Assembly: GCA_025266875.1 (NCBI GenBank)
Contig: JALLLT010000004.1
Coordinates: forward strand, 248,001-312,000
Length of the DNA: 64,000 nt
Reading direction: 5' to 3'
Source: Fennellomyces sp. T-0311
Lineage: Eukaryota > Mucoromycota > Mucoromycetes > Mucorales > Lichtheimiaceae
Position numbers and translations under genes: made by a program. The notes beneath the pieces were generated by a model. The model did no database searches. It was not told the DNA's origin and saw only the letters and a list, made by a program, of their open reading frames with translations. Of this stretch, positions 10,623-21,563 are shown in pieces; the first letter of the stretch is position 1; every line of letters starts with the position of its first letter.

Positions 10623-12032
10623 AATATAGCATTGGAATGGGTGCCAAGACAACGAAAAGTTATGGTTTTGGGAAGGATAATGGATGTGCAGTGGAAAGAT
10701 CAGTAAGGTGTTTCTTCTGAAGTTTTCCAAGAATGAATGGACGGATAAAATAGAAGAAAAGGGCTCGCAGGTTTAATTAAACAAGATATATGCGTAGGTT
10801 GCAGATTCTCTTAAGCATTGAAGATTAAGATGGAAGGAGTGAAGACGAGAAGAGTACCATCGTCAATCCTGAGCATGCAAGGGACCTCATTCACGAATGC
10901 CACTAACGAGTTGAAAGTTGTAATAGTAGTTCCAGTGATTCTGCACAGCAATAACTACATTATTAAACATAATCGATATATTATTTGCTTAACTTTTTTG
11001 TTATGGTGATTGAATATGGGAATGGCGGAAATAAAAAGAAACAGATTAAGCAAAAATGGTCGCATGATTCAATTGGTAGTTCTTTGCATAGGAGGATTAC
11101 GCGACCTCAATGACTCCTGGTTATTTTAAGTCATCATCGTGACTACAAAAGCGCATGTGTACATGCTTGGATTCATGATGGCTTGAGAATGAGGAGTATG
11201 GCATTTGTATCATTGTGGTAGTATAAGCTCTGTCTGACATCCCTATTTTTTTCCTTCAGTTCTCTTTTAATGGTTTCGTTTGCCTTTATGACTTGCTGTA
11301 AGATACCAAGGCCAGTGGCTTTAACAAACTTACGCCATCTTGAAAAATCACTTATTGATTAGTTGATTTTCAGGGTGTGTATAAATATTCGCTGCTATGG
11401 GTACGATATATTAACCATGTTTGTGGAAGACAAGATACTTTGCATTTGCTGCAATTTTTTTAAAAGTTTAGCCGGTGGTATTTTGATAGTGGTATTAAAT
11501 ATCTTTAAGACGTTTCAACTAGCTTCGTTACCAACGTCGTATACGTTCTAACAGATTTTCTCTGCTGTTATTTTTGTGTTAACAATTCCCATTTTTGGCT
11601 TGCCTTTGGTCTCTGTATGTGCTGTTTATCCGGCCTAAGAAGATTATTTAATGCAAAAATTTGTTGCTGCATGCCGTTGATAAATTCATCGTCCAAAATG
11701 CGCCATCCGGCCCTTAGTTTTTGAATGGAAGCCTCTCAACAGTGCTTTATCCATCAATTATTCCGTTGTAGATGTATGGAGATTGTAGAGCGAGTGAACA
11801 ATTATTATCTGTAGGCAGGAGACTATCCAATGCATAACGTACTATCGAAATGGCACCTGTGATCGAGAAGTTTAATACGTAACAGCATGCCTTTAAATAG
11901 ACTTTTTGTTTACTTTTTCATGTTAATGGTGGCACAGCTGCAAGGTATCGTTTCATAGTAGTTTTATTCCCTAAATTACATTCCCATAATATGACATGAA
12001 AGCTTTTTTACATAACACATATATACAATGCC
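10623..12032. other. Gene-poor AT-rich region
   Basis: No convincing gene. A minus-strand patch near 11640-11760 reads for about 45 codons like protein (including KLRAGWRILDDEFINGM) but has stops on both sides and no visible partners. It may be a remnant. Confidence 0.4.
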
Positions 12033-12605
12033 TTAATTAGTTAAGGATACTGATGACGAAGAACGCTCTTCTTCTTGCGAAGAAGAAGAAGATGCTTCTG
12101 CTGCTGCTGTAGTGATGGCGGTAGCTGCAGCTGCAATAGCTGCAATAGCAGCCACATGCGGGGCGGGCAATAAAGGTATAAGGGGTGCAACAAGTGTGAT
12201 GACAGATGCTGCTGTGACCAAAAAGACACGCCCACCTTTGGCGACCCATCGAATAGCCTTCATTAATAAATGCTCGCCTAAATTATGTGAGGGTACGACA
12301 ACCATCCACACCAATGGCTCGTCATTATCTGCTTTGTCGTTCAACAGAAACGCTCTTTGCGACATTTCAGTCACGTGACGCATGTCATGATCGCCGGTCA
12401 TTGTAATCGTTGTGTTATGCTCGTCGAATGCGAGGTCGAACCCAGTAGTTATGCCGAACGCTTTGCGGACCCGCCGGTGTAGTTTTCGATAACTGATGCC
12501 GTCACCCACTTCGAACCGTCGTATTTCTTCGATACCGTGCAGTTCCGGTCGTGGTCTCTTGATCATGAAAGTGATGTTCTTTTTATCATTTGCCTTGTTA
12601 GACAT
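12033..12605 (-). CDS. PB1-like protein with hydrophobic C-terminus, copy 2
   Basis: 190 residues, starting at the Met at 12605 immediately after a pyrimidine-rich leader; a longer in-frame extension upstream to 12971 is probably non-coding. Residues about 25-85 hold the shared domain: an IRRFEVGDGISY strand-turn, LHRRVRKAFG helix, then DEHNTTITMTGDHDM, which fits an acidic OPCA motif of PB1 domains. A conserved linker (KAIRWVAKGGRVFLV) leads to a long hydrophobic, Ala-rich segment (about residues 125-170) that could anchor it in a membrane. The tail is a Ser/Glu-rich low-complexity run. It is one of three family members in this window and lies next to copy 3 in the same orientation. The role is unknown; a membrane-tethered interaction adaptor is one possibility. 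Confidence 0.68.
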   Translation of the reverse strand: MSNKANDKKNITFMIKRPRPELHGIEEIRRFEVGDGISYRKLHRRVRKAFGITTGFDLAFDEHNTTITMTGDHDMRHVTEMSQRAFLLNDKADNDEPLVWMVVVPSHNLGEHLLMKAIRWVAKGGRVFLVTAASVITLVAPLIPLLPAPHVAAIAAIAAAATAITTAAAEASSSSSQEEERSSSSVSLTN

Positions 12606-13473
12606 TCTCTTCAGAGAAAGGGATGAAGAGAGAAAAATGTAAAAAAAAGAAGAGAGAAACGGTTTTCTTGGAAGTCTAAACAATTCTGTAACTAAATGCC
12701 TCCCCCGTGTGCAACGTTCGGTTTTCCTGCAAAAGAGCAAATGCCCGAACCAGCCCCCGGTGCAGGGAGCATCGGCTTCACTATATGGCGAGTGAGCTTT
12801 AACCCCACCGTTTCTTGGCAACCCAACCTCACTGCTGAGTTGCCGAGGGTGGACAGAGGTCACTCGACTTTTTAACCCATCCGACCTTTTGAAACAGTTA
12901 CTCATGGCAATGCCAAGATTCCCTGGGCAATTCGCACATTTTACGAATGGACACAGCATGCAATGTGCCAAAGACTTTGCAGGAACAAACTCTCGTTCTA
13001 ACTCATATATTTACGCCTATAACACAAGGGATGGATTGGCTATCCAAGTTGGTGTCACTTTATCTTTACTGTGCCCATCAAAGCTAAGGTGCCCCGGTGC
13101 TCGTTGCTCTATCCGTTGTGGCTGAATAATTGTGAGCCACAACCAACGAATACTACCAGCCTTTAAGATGCAATATCTTACATCTAGTTTCTAAGAAAAG
13201 GGTAGATGAATATTGCCTCTCTAAGATGGTTTAATAGCATTTATAAAACTATCACCACGTCAGTATGAGATGACGTGCATCTGAACGATGAGCTTGGATC
13301 AGGATGATTATGAGGTCCAGATCAACGAAATTGAGGTACAAGTCCGTATCAGCCGACCAAACTAACCCAAATTTAGTGGAGCTGTGCAAGATCCTGTTGG
13401 CTTCTATTTTATGAATACAGATGTGATGCTGAAAACATGGATACAGTGGAAAAATAACGTTGTGTATGTGTGT
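12606..13473. promoter_or_regulatory. Region between PB1-like copies 2 and 3
   Basis: Contains the pyrimidine-rich leader of copy 2 (about 12606-12660 on the minus strand). A short inverted repeat CACGTCA / TGACGTG lies near 13256-13277 with an 8-base loop; each arm is an ACGT-core bZIP-like half site. No gene is supported. Confidence 0.35.
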
Positions 13474-14076
13474 CTATGGCAACAATCGTCTGGTGTCTTT
13501 TTTCCTGACGCTGGCAAAGGCGGCTGCTGCTGCCAGTAATGCCTGAGAAAATGGATTTCCCAGTAGCTCCGGGGCTTTTCTTGCAGCAGCAGTTGCAGCG
13601 AGTACCATCTGTGAATATGGGGGCGGTAATCGCTCTGCCACAGCCTCTCCAAAAACGTGAAGAACCGGTGCTGCCACGATCAAGATGACTCGGCCAGCCT
13701 TGAGCACCCATCGTGCCGCTTTTAAATACCATTCTTCATCTTGGTCGTCTTCATATGGTAGGACGACCACTGTCATCCAAACTACCGGGTCAGGTTGTTC
13801 GTCATTCAACACGTATCCCCGCTGTTTGTCCACCAGATGATTCAAATCACTGTCATCTGTCATGGTGATGGTTGTATTGTGTTCGTCGAATGTGAGGTGA
13901 AATTTGGATTTTAATCCAAAAGCTTCTTTGACCTTTTTATGTAGTTCCCCATAGGTGATTTCGCCTAATATTTCGAATCGTCTTGTTTGCTCTGGCACGC
14001 CGTCTTGTTCTGGTAATCGGATGAAAAAGACGAGTGCTATTGTTTGGTTATCGTCTTCAGTTGATGCTGCAGCCAT
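13474..14076 (-). CDS. PB1-like protein with hydrophobic C-terminus, copy 3
   Basis: 200 residues from the Met at 14076 (MAAASTEDD). It shares the block seen in copies 1 and 2: QTRRFEILGEITYGELHK, KVKEAFG, then FDEHNTTITMTDDSDLNHL with a complete acidic OPCA-like motif. The following linker ALKAGRV-type segment (AARWVLKAGRVILIVAAP) matches copy 2 and starts a hydrophobic region. The remaining tail is Ala-rich and ends in basic residues. Tandem position and orientation relative to copy 2 suggest local duplication, while the level of divergence implies it is not recent. Function is unknown. PB1 assignment is inference from the pattern of strand, helix and acidic loop. Confidence 0.68.
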   Translation of the reverse strand: MAAASTEDDNQTIALVFFIRLPEQDGVPEQTRRFEILGEITYGELHKKVKEAFGLKSKFHLTFDEHNTTITMTDDSDLNHLVDKQRGYVLNDEQPDPVVWMTVVVLPYEDDQDEEWYLKAARWVLKAGRVILIVAAPVLHVFGEAVAERLPPPYSQMVLAATAAARKAPELLGNPFSQALLAAAAAFASVRKKDTRRLLP

Positions 14077-15347
14077 GAAAAAGGAAAACAGGTAAAAAAA
14101 AAAGGCTTGGCAACGGAATTGTGGGTTATATTTTTCATGTGCTACAATAAAGAGCCACAGAAAACAGTGCTGCATGTAAAGTGGCACCGCCCCGTTACAC
14201 AAAATACTACTTTGGCTTCTTTTACTACTTTATTGACCCGGTGAGCAAAGTGAAAAATGCTTACATCATGGTGGTTCCACTACCCATCGACCTGCCTTGG
14301 ACAAATAAAATGATAAGTTATGTGAACTATCTGATGATTAACCATTACATATTGCGTAGGGCATTTAAAGTACTGTACAAGTTGTGTGATTATCATACTG
14401 TACGTTGAACACAGGCCGTAATAGCACTTAAAACGCTAAAGCTAGAAGGAATATATGATGGAGTAGTCCCGTATACACGCGTCAAGGTGATTACCATGCA
14501 TCCCCTCTTTTGTTCTGTGCCAAAGTGATACATTGCACTGATGACTGAAACAGTAGGTCGTAAATCCTCCAGCGACAAAAAATCCAGCCAGTTTTGGGCG
14601 ATGGTTTCTAAACTATTCCTAATAGCAGTTCCTTCATATGATTCATCAAGGGGCAGATATTAGGGGAGTTCAATGAAATCCGTAAGATCATAAACATAAG
14701 AAACTCTTTTTTCCATAAGAGCATAATTGCATAAAGCATGATAATTGTGATAGTTCTGTAAAATGTTTATGACATAACAGTTGAGTACATTTGGAAGGTA
14801 TAAAGATCTTTTGAGCAAAAAAAGTAATTGAATAGCCAATTCAACTTTTTTCGTGTTTATAATCTTATAGAAGTTCACGGAATTCCACTATTATAATAGT
14901 AGAAGGAAAGCGTGAAAAAATTGTATCGAAGTGCTGTTCACTGACCAGTCTATATGGGTAGTGACTTCATTATGTATATGCATTCATAAATCAATAGTGG
15001 TCAACTCTCCAAAGGTAAAGTCCATTTATTATGTTTGCGACCTATGCAAAATCAAGCAGGAGCACATCCATCATTAGTAATATGTTAACAGTGCTGCTAG
15101 CGGTTCCTGGATTAACGGCAAATTTTGTTGGGTTTTTTGCTTATTTCTCTGTAAAAAGTATATATTTTTATCATAGCACCTCTTATATATTTCTGTCAAG
15201 CCTTTATCTTAAGCTAAGGTTACCGAACATATTTTAATAATATCTATAAAGTTAGCAGACACATATTTTCCGTGTTAGTTAATGTTTGGTTGCTTTGTAT
15301 ACTATTATAGCCGTACTATAAACACAGGATTGATTCGTTCCACCTCC
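14077..15347. other. Gene-poor AT-rich region
   Basis: Several ORFs of 60-75 codons on both strands have no coding character beyond length and no family resemblance. Nothing else is recognised. Confidence 0.4.
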
Positions 15348-16293
15348 GCCCACCAATTTCTGTGCGCTGATTTCGCCTCAGAATTCCCGTGAAGTAGTAT
15401 TAACCGCTGCGCAGCGTTGGCTTTCAACACTTCGCAGCGTTGGCTTTCAATACTTCGCAGCGTTTCGCTGCCAACGCCGCAGGGGCGGCCCAGTGCCCAC
15501 CCTATATTTTTTGAAGCATGGGAACAATCGCTGTTTCAAAAAAGATTGTTATCATCAAGCGACAAGATGGAAAGTGATAAGCGACAAGGTGAAAGTGACA
15601 AAGCGACAAGGTGAAAGCGACAAGCGACAAGATTGCCGCTTTGTGGGAGCAGTCGCTGTTTCAAAAAAAAATTTGTTATCGCAAAGCGACAATGTTGTCG
15701 CCAAGTGACAATGTTGTCGCTTTGATCTTGTCGCTTGTCCTATACATATGTTTCTCTAGGATTCAAAAAAAGAGAAAGTTTGCTCATTTCGATAATCATA
15801 CGCGACAAGGTGAAAAATGATAAGGTGAAAAGTGACAAGCGACAAGGTGAAAGTGACAAAGCGACAAGGTGAAAAGCGACAAGCGACAAGGTGAAAGCGA
15901 CAAGCGACAAGATAAAAGCGACAACATTGTCACTTGGCGACAACATTGTCGCTTTGCGATAACAAATTTTTTTTTGAAACAGCGACTGCTCCCACAAAGC
16001 GGCAATCTTGTCGCTTGTCGCTTTCACCTTGTCGCTTGTCGCTTGTCGCTTTTCACCTTGTCGCTTTGTCACTTTCACCTTGTCGCTTATCACTTTCCAT
16101 CTTGTCGCTTGATGATAACAATCTTTTTTGAAACAGCGATTGTTCCCATGCTTCAAAAAATATAGGGTGGGCACTGGGCCGCCCCTGCGGCGTTGGCAGC
16201 GAAACGCTGCGAAGTATTGAAGGCCAACGCTACGCAGCGGTTAATACTAATACGCGGGATTTTGAGGCGAAATCAGACACAGAAATTGGCGGC
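15348..16293. mobile_element. Fold-back element with ~270-base arms and nested inner hairpin
   Basis: The outer arms (about 15348-15620 and 16024-16293) are reverse complements. The stretch from the GC-rich GGGGCGGCCCAGTGCC (about 15481) through the GCGACAAG repeats is identical on both sides, while the tips differ by small indels. A second inverted pair (about 15628-15735 and 15910-16020) is nested inside. Between and within the arms are short direct repeats of a unit like GCGACAAGGTGAAA, separated by small variations. The ORFs in it (up to 144 codons) are repeat translations mirrored on both strands, not genes. No clear target-site duplication is visible. It resembles a fold-back/MITE-type non-autonomous element. 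Confidence 0.85.
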
Positions 16294-18267
16294 CTGGGGT
16301 CACCTGGTCCAATACAGTTTGGTGCTGTTAATATGCAAGTACTCCTGAGATTTGGCGTTACAGAACTTTCAAAGAAATACATGTCTGTTGCGATTTTTCC
16401 ATCGATGGTAGCTTATGTTTTGTGGATAGTTATCTGAAATTCATTAGTGATATAGAAAGCTCTGTATAGGATCTATTTAAATTACCTGGAATTGGTCTAG
16501 CTTTAATCAGGTACCAATAAGCCGAAGAGCTACTTTCTCTATTTAATGATAATTAGGTACACTAAGTCCAATTAAATTGAGCTAACTTTTATCAGCTATC
16601 ACTAAACTTTAATGCCAATTACAAAACTCTCAACGGCAGTTCACTTTTTTTTTAAAAAAAAAGTTTTATATAACGATGACGCGGTTACTTCAGATTTATG
16701 ATCTGATACATAGCGCTTATGATTTGCGTAGCACCAGCATAGTTGTCTAAATAGTATCATAGAAGACTTCATACTTGTGACTATATATAATCATAAGTTC
16801 TGATCGCTAACCAAATGTATCTACTATTCGTGGTGCGTAAGCTGTACAAAAGCGAAATGATAATGAAATCCGGAAGCAGAATACTTTTAAAAAGTATCCA
16901 GTGATTGATGATTCAGTGTTGTCAAAGAGAAGAAGTAGTCAAGCGCTGACCAGTGGTGGGCATAATCACCTTTGCTGCTGCCAGTTTTAAAATTCCTGCT
17001 GGCAGCTGATACACGATATATTCAGCCAAAGTCGCATTTCCAGTTGCGTCCGTACGTAGATTTATTTAATGCTTGCGAGGAAACAAAAGACCCTTCTTCA
17101 ATCTCCATGATACGTAATCATATTTTAATTTATGTGTACTGCGCACTTAACGAGAAGTTTCAGCATCATTGCTCTGGCGGCTACTCTCGAGCTGTCTGAT
17201 TACATAGATTATACTGGCATTCGGATTGATACTACAATCGGCACTTTCTTTCTTGTAAAATATTCGCAAAGAGCTGGGCCATTCACTTTTCTCTCACAGT
17301 CTGGAGGGAAGTCGTTCCGTATTATTGTTAACTGCATATGGCTTGCGCTTGCTAATGTGCTTATATTATGGAGATCATAATTGACACAATAAATACTGAA
17401 GGAACTTACATATACAGATAGAATGACGTAATACTTCAGATAATGAACGCTTTCTGCATCGGTTAAGGTTCAAAAGCTGTAAGCAATGCTGCAAGGACTC
17501 TTAGGACTTTTACCGGTGTTCCAAGAATCTATGAAGTTGAATAAATCAGGGCTGCGAAAAGCGGGAAGACACTGATCTACACATCCTAGTCAATTGGGCA
17601 AACTAATGCAGTCTTATCGTTGATACTCACGTGGGCTTTGGTAGCTCTTCGTATATGTACTATTGTTCCTTATACTTAAGCAATCTAGTCAAGGTTACAA
17701 CCTGTCTCTCTTCTCACGCTACTGTGCATATGCGTGTCGTGATTACCTACATGTAGTCGGGTGAAATTTAGCTCTATAACCCTTTTTGTCACCACCTGAC
17801 ACATCGGCCTATCTTTCACCACCAGCTCCTCTTTATAAGCTGCTGTCGATTACCATATCGTACCAATGGCGACAAACCCTGGTCTCCTTATTTTCAGTGT
17901 AGAATTAAGCCATATATAAAATTATACGCACATTCTATCGTTAACTCCTCAACAATCCACTGTTGATAGCTTTACGTACGAAGTAAGTAAAGCCAGTATA
18001 AGGCTTGCAATCCGCGCTTCAAGCAAAGTTTTTATGAGGGACATTCACATATCTACTTATGAAAAAGTTTGTTATGCGAGAATTTGACGTTGCTGAAAAG
18101 GATCCGCATGCTTATAAATGGGAAAGTAAAAAGCATTGGTTGAAAACCCTGAGGGGTATCAAGGGGGAAATTCAGCAACTGGCATACCAATGTAGGGATG
18201 TCAACAACGCCAATTCATTTTTACGTGATTCTTTTTTTTTGCTCTCTACACTTTCTTTATTCATAAA
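16294..18267. other. Gene-poor region upstream of alkaline phosphatase
   Basis: AT-rich with no supported gene. ORFs near 16972-17380 could code for up to 80 residues but have no recognisable family or partner exons. A TATAAA-like element (near 18113) and a pyrimidine-rich leader (about 18225-18262) precede the phosphatase start. An overlapping ORF from 18059 is treated as part of the 5' region. Confidence 0.4.
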
Positions 18268-20594
18268 ATGTCAAAGATAGCAAAATTTGTTTTACCTTTG
18301 ACTATCCTTTCTACCGCTGTACTGGCAGGTCGTCCCGGAATTTATCAGCGTCTTGAGGATCCCGAAGGACAATATCCACGTCTTGGTGCCTGCCCTGACC
18401 CTCACGCTTGCATCTTTCCGCCCGACGTGTAAGATAAACCTCTTTATCAATATAGCCTTTTCTAAAAGTACATTGAAGTTCGCAGTTTCTTCCGGGAGCA
18501 TACTTTGATTTAAGAATTGAACTACACGCATACGACAGAAATACATCGAACCCAGCACCAAAGCATTATACACGGTTCAAAACGACTGTACGAAAGGATG
18601 ATGGGGAATGGATCGAAGCAAGCGAATTCTTCGGCTTTCAAAATACCCCCAGTCTCGAGCGTTGGACTTTTGGTTGGAAAGACACTGTCGAAGCAAATTA
18701 TGCTGAAAATATGAAAATTGATCGAAAGCCGGTGGATGTCAACGTTTCATCACAAATATGGCGCAAGATCAAGTTTAATGCTCCGGGAACTTACGAAATA
18801 TCGGTACAGTACGGTCCAAAGGAAGCGTATACCGTTCGGTATACTGTTATACAGGTACCATCATACAGATGCATATGCATGTGCAGGATGGATGATCTTA
18901 TTTCTAAATATGCACGCTTAGCCACAGCGCCCAAAGAAAAAGGCGAAAAATACCATTCTCTTTATCGCTGACGGGTGCAATATAGGGGTAAGCACTATTA
19001 GTACGACGAAAAAGAAGAAATGAGGATTATAACAAAATATTTATAGATGATTTCAGCGACTCGTGCAGTAGCTAGAAAGCACACGTCTGGAAAATATCAA
19101 GATCTCTTCACATTCGAAAATTTTGACGAACTCGGCCACATTATTACGAATTCTGTTGACGGCCTGGTGACAGATTCATCCAATTCTGCATCTTCATATG
19201 CGACGGGTCACAAGACCGGAGTAGGCGCCCTTGGTGTTTACATTGATTCTTCCGAATCTTCACTTGATGATCCCAAAGTTGAACTAATTACTGAAACAAT
19301 CCGAAAACGCCAACCGGGTAAAGCGATCGGACTTGTTACTACATCATTTACGCAAGATGCGACACCAGCCGCATTTTATTCGCATACTTGTTCACGCAAA
19401 ACTAAGCCGGACATACAAAATCAGCTTGCGAACGGTGCTTCTGATTGGGTAGATGCAGTAGCACCTGATGTCTTCCTTGGCGGAGGTGCAGAATACTTCA
19501 AAGGCGAAAAATCTTTTAATGGCACCGATTATTACTCTACGCTCCAAAAAGATCATGGATATCAGCTGGTGATGAACAAGGCGGATTTAAAAGCATATAA
19601 AAATGATGATAAACTTTTGGGTATCTTTCGAAAGGATAACTTGGATGTGTAAGTGAAGGTATTATTTGCATCGAATATTTCGAGACCCTAATTGTTTCTT
19701 TAATGTCTAGATGGCTTGAACGCAACGTTTATGTCAATAATACAGTTGGCAATGCCGCAGCACCTGATCTTAGTGGTAACGACGCACTGGGCACGGATCA
19801 ACCTGGTTTGGATGACATGACCTTGAAAGCATTGGAAGTACTAAAGAAACGAGGAGGTGATGACGGCTTTTTCTTAATGTCGGAAGCTGCTTCTGTTGAC
19901 AAAAAGCTCCATTATTTGGACTTCCCTCGTGCATGGGCTGACCTTATCGAGATGGACATGACAATCAACAAGACAATTGAATGGCTAAAGGTAAACAGCA
20001 AAGTCATTTTGGGATAGAGAAACTAATACATCACAGAAAAACGGCGAATACGATGATACCCTGATTATATTTACTGCAGACCACTCTCATTCGTATGATG
20101 TATTTGGATCTGTCGATCAAAGATTTATGGCCCGCCATTCAGATGATAAGCTCAATATGCGATATGGCGTTGGCATCTATCAAAATTCTGGATGGCCTGG
20201 GTTTGTTAATCATAACCAGTATGGTTTCCCTGATAACTGGAACCCTGAAATCACCCTTGCATCTGGATCTAACAATGGACCCGACCACTTTGAAGCCTGG
20301 AGACTTTCCAATACACCTCGTGCGCCTTTTGCTAAACAAGAAAGTGGCCAGTATGTTGGGAACAGTGATGATGGCGGGGGAGATTACGGTCATGGACTCC
20401 AATGGCCCGGTAATATCCCGTCACATCAAGAAACCGAAGTACATTCTATGGCAGACGTTGCTGTGTACTCTAATGGGCCCGGATCACACTTGTTCAAAAA
20501 AACCATGGAGAATTGGAGCCTGTTTTTCAAGATGACTGAGGCTATGGATTTACAATATCCTTCTGAGGATGAGAACGCAGAAGTTACTCATTAG
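18268..20594 (+). CDS. Secreted alkaline phosphatase with N-terminal extension
   Basis: Alkaline phosphatase superfamily phosphomonoesterase, 668 residues. Exons 18268-18428, 18515-18854, 18922-18987, 19047-19648, 19711-19990 and 20037-20594 join in frame. A signal peptide (FVLPLTILSTAVLA) indicates secretion. Residues about 50-165 are a strand-rich extension ahead of the catalytic domain. That domain shows NTILFIADGCNIG (metal-binding Asp strand), VTDSSNSASSYATG (nucleophile Ser region), FFLMSEAASVDKKLHY, IIFTADHSHSYD and HSMADVAVYSNGPGSH, all in the order expected. The first strand ends DGCNIG where bacterial enzymes have DGMG, and the SEAASVDKKLHY motif departs from the usual EGGRIDHA pattern, so metal geometry or substrate may differ. 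It probably scavenges phosphate outside the cell. The family call is firm; the exact substrate is not. Confidence 0.87.
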
Positions 20595-20682
20595 ATTTTA
20601 TAACCAGCAACAGCATCTCCTCTCACAACCATATTCAAAATGTATTAAAGATTATTTCGTTAATACATGACATTGTTATTGT

Positions 20683-21094
20683 CTATTCATAGTCCTGTTC
20701 GGCGTCCTCGTCTTGCGTCATGTTCTCGTATTGTCCGGTTCGGCCACCGTGAGCGCGACCTCCTTTACGGCCAGCCTGTCTTGCTTGCTCACTACCAGGT
20801 TCAAAAGATCCCGATGAAGCCTGGCCACCCTTTGAAGCAATATGTTGCTGTGGAGCAGGCTATTTTAGTAAATCATTTGAATTATAACTGAAGCAAATGC
20901 TACCTGTTTCTGGGGATCCATACTACATAATATGTGTTGATAAACAAGAATAAATGTGCTTTGGATTTTCTAACAAATAAATACCTTGCGAAACCTCCAG
21001 TATGGCTAGCTTGGCCGCCTTTGGAGGCGATATCACGAACCTCTTCCTTGGAACGGTTGGCAAAATTTCCGGGGTTATTGTTCTGGTTAGACAT
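20683..21094 (-). CDS. KGG-repeat stress protein (con-10 type)
   Basis: 97-residue hydrophilic protein related to fungal conidiation protein 10 and bacterial GsiB-like stress proteins. Three exons: 20985-21094, a 19-base micro-exon 20904-20922, and 20683-20847. The micro-exon supplies the expected MDPQKQ turn between two KGG repeats and is needed for frame. Repeats visible: IASKGGQASHTGG, IASKGGQASSGSF and AGRKGGRAHGG, with EPGSEQARQ between the last two as in con-10. The C-terminus is acidic. Such proteins accumulate in spores or under dehydration and stress; the exact mechanism is not known. A TATATAAGGG element about 45 bases upstream of the start suits a strongly induced gene. Confidence 0.85.
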
Positions 21095-21135
21095 TTTCGC
21101 TGAGAGTTACTCATGAATATACGGAAAAGTCATCC

Positions 21136-21145
21136 CTTATATACA
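21136..21145 (-). promoter_or_regulatory. TATA box of the KGG stress gene
   Basis: TATATAAGGG on the minus strand, about 42-51 bases before the start codon at 21094. Called from sequence and spacing only. Confidence 0.5.
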
Positions 21146-21563
21146 GTCGACTGAGACAGTATGATGACATTTATGCAACTTGCTTGTATCATATTATCTT
21201 CATTCCATTTCTTCGATATGTCATATTCGTTTAATACCGGGCAATCAACATGATGCTTAAAATGCGTCATACTGTTCTCAGTTCAAAATCATTTCAAGGG
21301 TTTTTTTTTCGTCCGCTGCTCCTTATCAACCGTGTGAAAAGTACCATTAGTATATTAGTCTTTCATTTACTGTCTGGCACGAGTATATGTACAATGTAAG
21401 CCTAGTAATAATTCATTTCTAACCTAGAATGCAATAGTTTTAACTTTGGTGATGAATATTCGGTGTAATTCTATTATGCTAAGAAGTAAAATGAGGGAAA
21501 AAACTATGGACTACTAAATTTACAGTATGTTCGAGGGAGCAGGGGGATGGATCTATAAAAAAA
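21146..21563. other. Short intergenic stretch
   Basis: AT-rich; promoter of the KGG gene on one side and 3' flank of the coiled-coil gene on the other. No gene or repeat seen. Confidence 0.4.

Noticed and set aside
12606..12971. In-frame N-terminal extension of PB1-like copy 2
   Set aside because: Not shared with copy 3, includes the pyrimidine-rich leader, and the Met at 12605 matches the start of the conserved region.
15417..16174. ORFs of 65-144 codons in the fold-back element, some nearly identical on opposite strands
   Set aside because: They are translations of the inverted microrepeats, and the mirrored copies prove they come from the palindrome and not from genes.
18059..18280. 73-codon ORF overlapping the alkaline phosphatase start
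   Set aside because: Different frame from the phosphatase and covers its TATA-like element and leader; no family.
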